Made by a program: the position numbers and the translations under genes
Shown here: piece by piece, positions 61,928-64,000 of the stretch
Layout: each line of letters starts with the position of its first letter
How positions within the stretch are numbered: position 1 is the first letter of the stretch
Origin: Fistularia commersonii
Lineage: Eukaryota > Chordata > Actinopteri > Syngnathiformes > Fistulariidae
NCBI GenBank assembly: GCA_037954325.1
Contig: JBBMNZ010000001.1
Span: 26,396,258-26,460,257 of the forward strand
Direction: 5' to 3'
Length of the DNA: 64,000 bases
The notes under the pieces: generated by a model
Databases searched by the model: none
What the model saw: the letters and a program-made list of their open reading frames with translations, nothing else
Told to the model about the DNA's origin: nothing

Positions 61928-63222
61928 GAGAAAGAGAGAAAGAGAGAGACAGAATCTGTGTCGTCATGACGTCGTGTGACCATCGAGTTTCCTTGGAGAC
62001 AGCAGCAGTGTAGTACATTGAGATGCTTGCCTGCTCAGTTGAGGGCAGATTAGGCATCTGGCAACAGCAGCAGTTGGATGTATTTTGCCAGCAGGGCAGG
62101 TGCTTTCTCTCACAGAGGTAAGTGTTCTGGTGCCTCACCTTCAGCCCGGACGGCTCGATTAAATTAACTCCCGATGAAAATTGTGGACTTTACTTGGGAA
62201 GGCGAGACGGACGCATGTGCGGGGTTTGAGTAGTGAAGGTTAACCTTGCCCGCAACAGTGATTTATTTATGAATGTACAGTGTTTTTTTTTATCTCCACG
62301 GTTAATAACTACGCATGTACGACCCTGACCGCGCTTTGCTTTTTAAATCTGAGTTCCGGGTGTAGGAACGATAAATAATTGCAGCGTTTCTTAAAAGAAC
62401 TCCACAACCCTCCAGTGTCAACATTAATGCAGGGAACGTGTATTTTCTTTTCGCCGCACGTTGTTTGAATACAATTATCTCGGATTTCTTTTCAGACGAT
62501 CTGTGTTGCTCCGTCCTGAAGAGGAAGCTGTGTTGTTTATGATGCGCTCCCCGTCTTATTCTTCACGACCCGGGCGTAAATACTTTTGGCGGCCAAAATC
62601 GATCGGATCGGACGAATCAACGTAATAGGAAGCGGAAAGTATTTTCCGTAATTATGAGCACTTTGGATAAAACGGTCGTCTGGAAAGTGGCCGCTACAAT
62701 ATTCTCGGTGACGGCCGTTAATGACCCTGTGGTCCCGGCTCCGCCGCGCTCGCCGTGGCCGGGGATTCAGCACGCCAGATGGACCACATTGGTTTGTTTA
62801 CTTGCACAATTTACCCCCTACAATGTCACCCCCCCCCCCTTACAGCCTTAATTAAATTCTTTGACTGCCATTGTTCCTTTTCGCTCATGCTAATCGGGTT
62901 TAGGCGAATAAATCGCGTAAAAGAATCTCCAGAAAATCAATTATTTACAAGCGTATGTAAAACAACACGACGCGATGGCCGTCGAGTTGAAAATGACCTC
63001 CGCCCTGCCCTCTTTTGTACACATGGATTATCTTGCTGATTCATGATTATTAATAAAATGCAAATGCACCTCCTCTCCCCTCCCAGCGACACACACCCCC
63101 AGGCCCCTCGCAGCGTAGTGTTAAAGACTTCTAATTTTGTCTTTTAGTCAGCCGAAACCAGTGGCCAACAACATGAACGACACAATGCTCATGTCCTCCG
63201 GGGCACCCACTCCCACCAAAAG
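40509..63222 (+). CDS. dtnb: Dystrobrevin beta (DTNB), 5' part
   Basis: Dystrobrevin-beta is a cytoplasmic scaffold of the dystrophin-associated complex that binds dystrophin and syntrophins. Nine coding exons are in the window: 40508-40575 (ATG 40509), 40773-40853, 42641-42854, 47138-47223, 48522-48676, 48809-48914, 50835-51001, 54858-54982, 63148-63222. All junctions are GT-AG and in phase, giving the first 358 residues. Seen: start MIEEG and [22 protein letters not shown]-hand-like region about residues 20-232 ([55 protein letters not shown]); ZZ zinc finger about 238-285 with CSYC, CQQC and CQSC pairs and terminal histidines; then [15 protein letters not shown] and NMNDTM..PTPTKR. The coiled-coil half lies beyond the window. 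DTNB rather than DTNA is supported by exon sequence and the asxl2/kif3c neighbours. Introns are much larger (up to 8.2 kb) than in hadha. Confidence 0.93.
41300..42404 (+). mobile_element. RTE-like LINE fragment with reverse transcriptase, frameshifted
   Basis: Three overlapping frames make up a non-LTR reverse transcriptase C-terminal half: 41313-41515 ([27 protein letters not shown]), 41525-41860 ([38 protein letters not shown]) and 41868-42338 ([38 protein letters not shown]). The FADD catalytic motif is still present. At least two frameshifts and loss of the 5' half, including the endonuclease, make it a dead copy. It ends in poly(A) at 42391-42404. It lies in dtnb, between exons 2 and 3, in the same orientation. 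Confidence 0.85.
42949..43296. mobile_element. hAT-like MITE copy 1, 348 bp, near-perfect TSD
   Basis: It starts CAGACCCGTTTTGCG and ends ..AATTGCCCACCTCTG. Flanking octamers ATGTAGAT (42941-42948) and ATGTAGAC (43297-43304) differ at one base, an 8-bp hAT-type target duplication. Internal landmarks such as TATCCGGCCCGCCAAAC and TATTTTCAATCCATATTGAA are shared with the copies at 51174 and 58370. There is no coding capacity. Confidence 0.8.
44464..44830 (-). repeat. LINE-tail-like repeat, family 1, with long (AATAAG)n tail
   Basis: An AATAAG hexamer array (about 44464-44575, interrupted by four AATAGG units) abuts AACAACTTTATTTATCCCGG and TTGTTGTGCCAGAGTTACAA. Inverted, this is the same 3' core as at 10715-10877, and the hexamer array is the expanded 3' tail. 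The body continues to about 44830. Confidence 0.75.
44831..45085 (-). repeat. LINE-tail-like repeat, family 1, second tandem copy
   Basis: A new unit starts with ATAAGATAAGATAAGAACAA and repeats the core CCCGAAGGAAATTGTTGTGC. It is inserted or arranged head to tail with the preceding copy. Its tail is AATAAG-like but has a different unit, GATAA. Confidence 0.7.
45240..45760. other. GC-richer unique block in a dtnb intron
   Basis: A 500-bp non-repetitive stretch with clearly higher GC than its surroundings and several CpGs. It encodes nothing recognisable, and the open frame across it (45419-45985) has no family resemblance. It could be a conserved regulatory element, but this is only inferred. 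Confidence 0.3.
47138..48914 (+). other. dtnb: dtnb exons 4-6 with intervening introns
   Basis: Exons 47138-47223, 48522-48676 and 48809-48914 encode the EF-hand-like core. Intron 47224-48521 contains a hAT transposase fossil (47665-48215). Intron 48677-48808 is short (132 bp). Confidence 0.85.
47665..48215 (+). mobile_element. hAT (Charlie8/GTF2IRD2-like) transposase fossil
   Basis: It starts CACACGTGTCAAACTCAAGG then GGCCCGCGGGCCAAATGTGG. Translation near 47898 gives [19 protein letters not shown], and near 47988 [19 protein letters not shown]. These resemble the N-terminal BED-finger region of hAT transposases related to the GTF2IRD2/Charlie8 lineage. A stop, a frameshift and an internal deletion remove most of the finger and everything after about 48100. 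The same sequence, inverted, lies at 33064-33595. Confidence 0.65.
48915..50834 (+). other. dtnb: dtnb intron upstream of the ZZ exon
   Basis: 1.9 kb of AT-rich DNA containing a long imperfect hairpin (49250-49371). No other repeat is recognised. Confidence 0.6.
49250..49371. repeat. Long inverted-repeat hairpin (foldback)
   Basis: The left arm starts CATCCCAGTTCCTA at 49250 and runs to ATTATTATCAGTATAATATC at 49304. The right arm (49313-49371) is its inverse complement, ending TAGGAACTGGGATG. Both arms pair almost perfectly over 18 and 22 nt, apart from about 22 extra nucleotides in the right arm (TGTTCAAGATAAAATGA and neighbours). The loop is 8 nt. It may be a foldback MITE or a hairpin-forming transcript segment. 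Confidence 0.8.
50835..51001 (+). other. dtnb: dtnb exon encoding the ZZ zinc finger
   Basis: [20 protein letters not shown] starts a complete ZZ domain in one exon. Cysteine pairs CxxC at three places and the [10 protein letters not shown] histidines are all present, so zinc binding should be intact. The exon is followed by GTAAGA. Confidence 0.92.
51174..51500. mobile_element. hAT-like MITE copy 2, 327 bp, perfect 8-bp TSD
   Basis: Bounded by identical octamers TCTTAAAT at 51166-51173 and 51501-51508. It starts CAGACATGGCCATTTTACGG and ends CACCCCACCCCTG. The interior (TATTTTCAATCCATATTGAA, AACTCCTTATTTTTTCC, AAAGTTGAAATTAAATGCC) is shared with the copies at 42949 and 58370. It lies in the dtnb intron after the ZZ exon. 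Confidence 0.9.
52690..53494 (-). repeat. 800-bp repeat, downstream inverted copy
   Basis: Inverse complement of 34152-34947 along nearly its whole length, diverged by many substitutions and indels. Landmarks are CATGTCGAGCAGGTTGGATC, TTGACAGATTGAGAAACAG, AAATATTCTTATGAAATACT and ATGTGCTGACAACAAAACT. A poly(A) run lies at 52859-52881. Confidence 0.7.
55476..55517 (+). repeat. Poly(T) 42-nt run
   Basis: Unbroken run of 42 T in the dtnb intron. It could be the poly(A) tail of an inserted retroelement on the - strand or slippage. Confidence 0.95.
56386..56399 (+). promoter_or_regulatory. Candidate CTCF-like motif
   Basis: CCACCGGAGGGCAG fits the CTCF core at 13 of 14 positions by eye, differing at one base. 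Weaker than the site at 6755 and predicted from sequence only. Confidence 0.3.
57091..57109 (+). repeat. (TG)n microsatellite
   Basis: About 19 nt of TG dinucleotide repeat. Confidence 0.9.
57722..57990 (-). repeat. LINE-tail-like repeat, family 2
   Basis: GATAAGATAAGATAGACTTT then ATTGATCTCCATAGGGAGAA matches the copy at 37083. Further shared words are AATAGACAGCAG and TGACAACAAGGATAAG. Inverted, the simple-repeat end is the 3' tail. Confidence 0.6.
58370..58710. mobile_element. hAT-like MITE copy 3, boundaries unclear
   Basis: Shares TATCCGGCCCGCCAAACAAT, AGAAACTCCTTATTTTTTGA and the terminal ATTATTGCCCACCCCCAG with copies 1 and 2, in the same orientation. No clear target duplication is found, and the left end is diverged or truncated. 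Confidence 0.65.
58763..58796 (+). repeat. (TA)n microsatellite
   Basis: TA dinucleotide run of about 34 nt within a longer TA-rich stretch from 58720. Confidence 0.95.
58803..59000 (-). repeat. LINE-tail-like repeat, family 1
   Basis: GAGATGAGATGAGAACAACT then TTATTTATCCTGAAGG and TTGTTGTGCCAGAGTTTCAA match the cores at 10715 and 44464. Here the tail is a GAGAT-type pentamer. Confidence 0.65.
59295..59308 (+). promoter_or_regulatory. Candidate CTCF-like motif
   Basis: CCGCCAGAGGGCCA resembles the CTCF core with two mismatches. Weak, sequence-only prediction. Confidence 0.25.
61049..61088 (+). repeat. Poly(A) 40-nt run
   Basis: Unbroken A tract, followed by GAAAAAGTC. Confidence 0.95.
61492..61508 (+). 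repeat. Poly(C) run
   Basis: Seventeen consecutive C. Confidence 0.9.
61891..61949 (+). repeat. GA-rich microsatellite
   Basis: A (GA)n run with GGGAGAGGGA interruptions, about 60 nt. Confidence 0.92.
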
Positions 63223-64000
63223 GTAAGCGCCACCTCTCCGCTGACGCTTCGACGGTTTTGCGATTGTTACCTCCGGTGTTGTTTTTCTTTTTTAAATGCC
63301 AAATATTGCAATAAATAACCCCCCCTCCTCCCCCCCAGTCTCTCTCGCTAATAGACTTTTCCCGCTCAGTTTGGTGTAAATAATATGAACAGAGGAGCAA
63401 ATCGGAGTTCAGTTTCTGTACTGTAATGCATTTTTCGCGTTCTGCGGCCGAGGAAAAATCTGTAAAACGCTCACGTGAAGAACATGGGAACGCTCCGGCT
63501 CAAAGTGCTGATTGGACTAAGAGATTATAATAGAGCGGCAGTCTTAGTGTGTAAAATAGCACAGTAGAATAATTGTCCTCTGATTGTCTGCCTCGGTTGA
63601 AGGCCATCGCTGACTGTTGTTCACTCTCAAAATATTGCAGCCCTGTGAGAACAAATGTGAACAGACTGTACCATAAACAGAAAAAGCAGTTTCTTTTATT
63701 TGCATCGCCAAAATATAAAAGGTTGGCAAAGTTTTTGAATGCACCGCTGTAAATATTTCATTTCAAAGACTTTTGAAGAAAAACTTTTTTCCCTCTAAAT
63801 GACATACTTCCACGGAAGCGTTGTTTACTTTTTATTTTTTTTTTGGGTTATACTTCAGTTTATAAATCTTAAAATTAACAGAATTATTCCAAAATCAGGA
63901 AAGGTGATAATTAGCAAGAAATGAGTTGAAAAGGAGGAAATAATAAATAAGATGAGTCTAGACGGCAAGAAAAATAAGGAAATCTTATAAATCTTAAAAT
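63223..64000 (+). other. dtnb: dtnb intron, cut by window end
   Basis: Starts with a GTAAGC donor. AT-rich, with no repeat or exon that I can identify. The gene continues beyond the window. Confidence 0.7.

Larger units (their letters stand above)
54983..63147 (+). other. dtnb: Large dtnb intron, 8.2 kb
   Basis: Contains long mononucleotide runs (T at 55476-55517, A at 61049-61088, C at 61492-61508, T at 61571-61593 and 61755-61782), GT and TA microsatellites, two LINE-tail-like repeats (57722, 58803), a hAT-like MITE (58370-58710), a GA-rich run (61891-61949) and GC-richer unique stretches near 59600-60080 and 62100-62800. No extra exon or nested gene is recognisable. Confidence 0.6.

Overview
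This window is from a vertebrate nuclear genome, almost certainly a teleost fish. Coding sequence is split into short exons with GT-AG introns. Intergenic DNA is AT-rich, full of microsatellites and old transposons of types common in fish. Four genes are recognisable by exon-by-exon similarity to vertebrate proteins, all on the + strand: the 3' end of hadha (1-2543), complete kif3c (4049-11320), complete asxl2 (12884-27816) and the 5' two thirds of dtnb (promoter near 35150-35476, coding exons 40509-63222, continuing past the window). The same genes, in the same relative order and orientation as I recall them, lie on human chromosome 2p23, so this is a conserved microsynteny block. No bacterial, phage, CRISPR or operon-like features are present.

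Layout: (1) 1-2543, the last six exons of the mitochondrial trifunctional protein alpha subunit, with a poly(A) signal at 2869. (2) 2900-4048, a short intergenic stretch with a repeat remnant, a TG microsatellite and the GC-rich kif3c promoter. (3) 4049-11320, a kinesin-2 motor subunit in eight exons (reconstructed 764 aa), with a fossil hAT-like element just downstream. (4) 12884-27816, the Polycomb/BAP1 cofactor ASXL2 in thirteen exons (reconstructed 1199 aa), including a 3-nucleotide microexon at 14594-14596. (5) 27817-35150, asxl2 3'UTR, then repeat-rich DNA with RTE LINE and hAT fossils. (6) 35150-64000, dtnb, with large introns colonised by an RTE LINE fragment, hAT-like non-autonomous elements, LINE-tail-like repeats and one copy of an 800-bp repeat whose inverted partner lies just upstream of the dtnb promoter.

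The four genes are not a pathway. HADHA does mitochondrial beta-oxidation, KIF3C microtubule transport, ASXL2 chromatin deubiquitination and dystrobrevin-beta dystrophin-complex scaffolding. Their proximity is conserved synteny. I found no evidence of an undescribed multi-gene system. The observations most worth checking are the asxl2 microexon, the KIF3C motor without the long loop-11 insert I recall in mammals, an in-frame stop-free 81-nt kif3c intron, a strong intronic hairpin in dtnb, CTCF-like motifs, and hAT elements with matching 8-bp target duplications.
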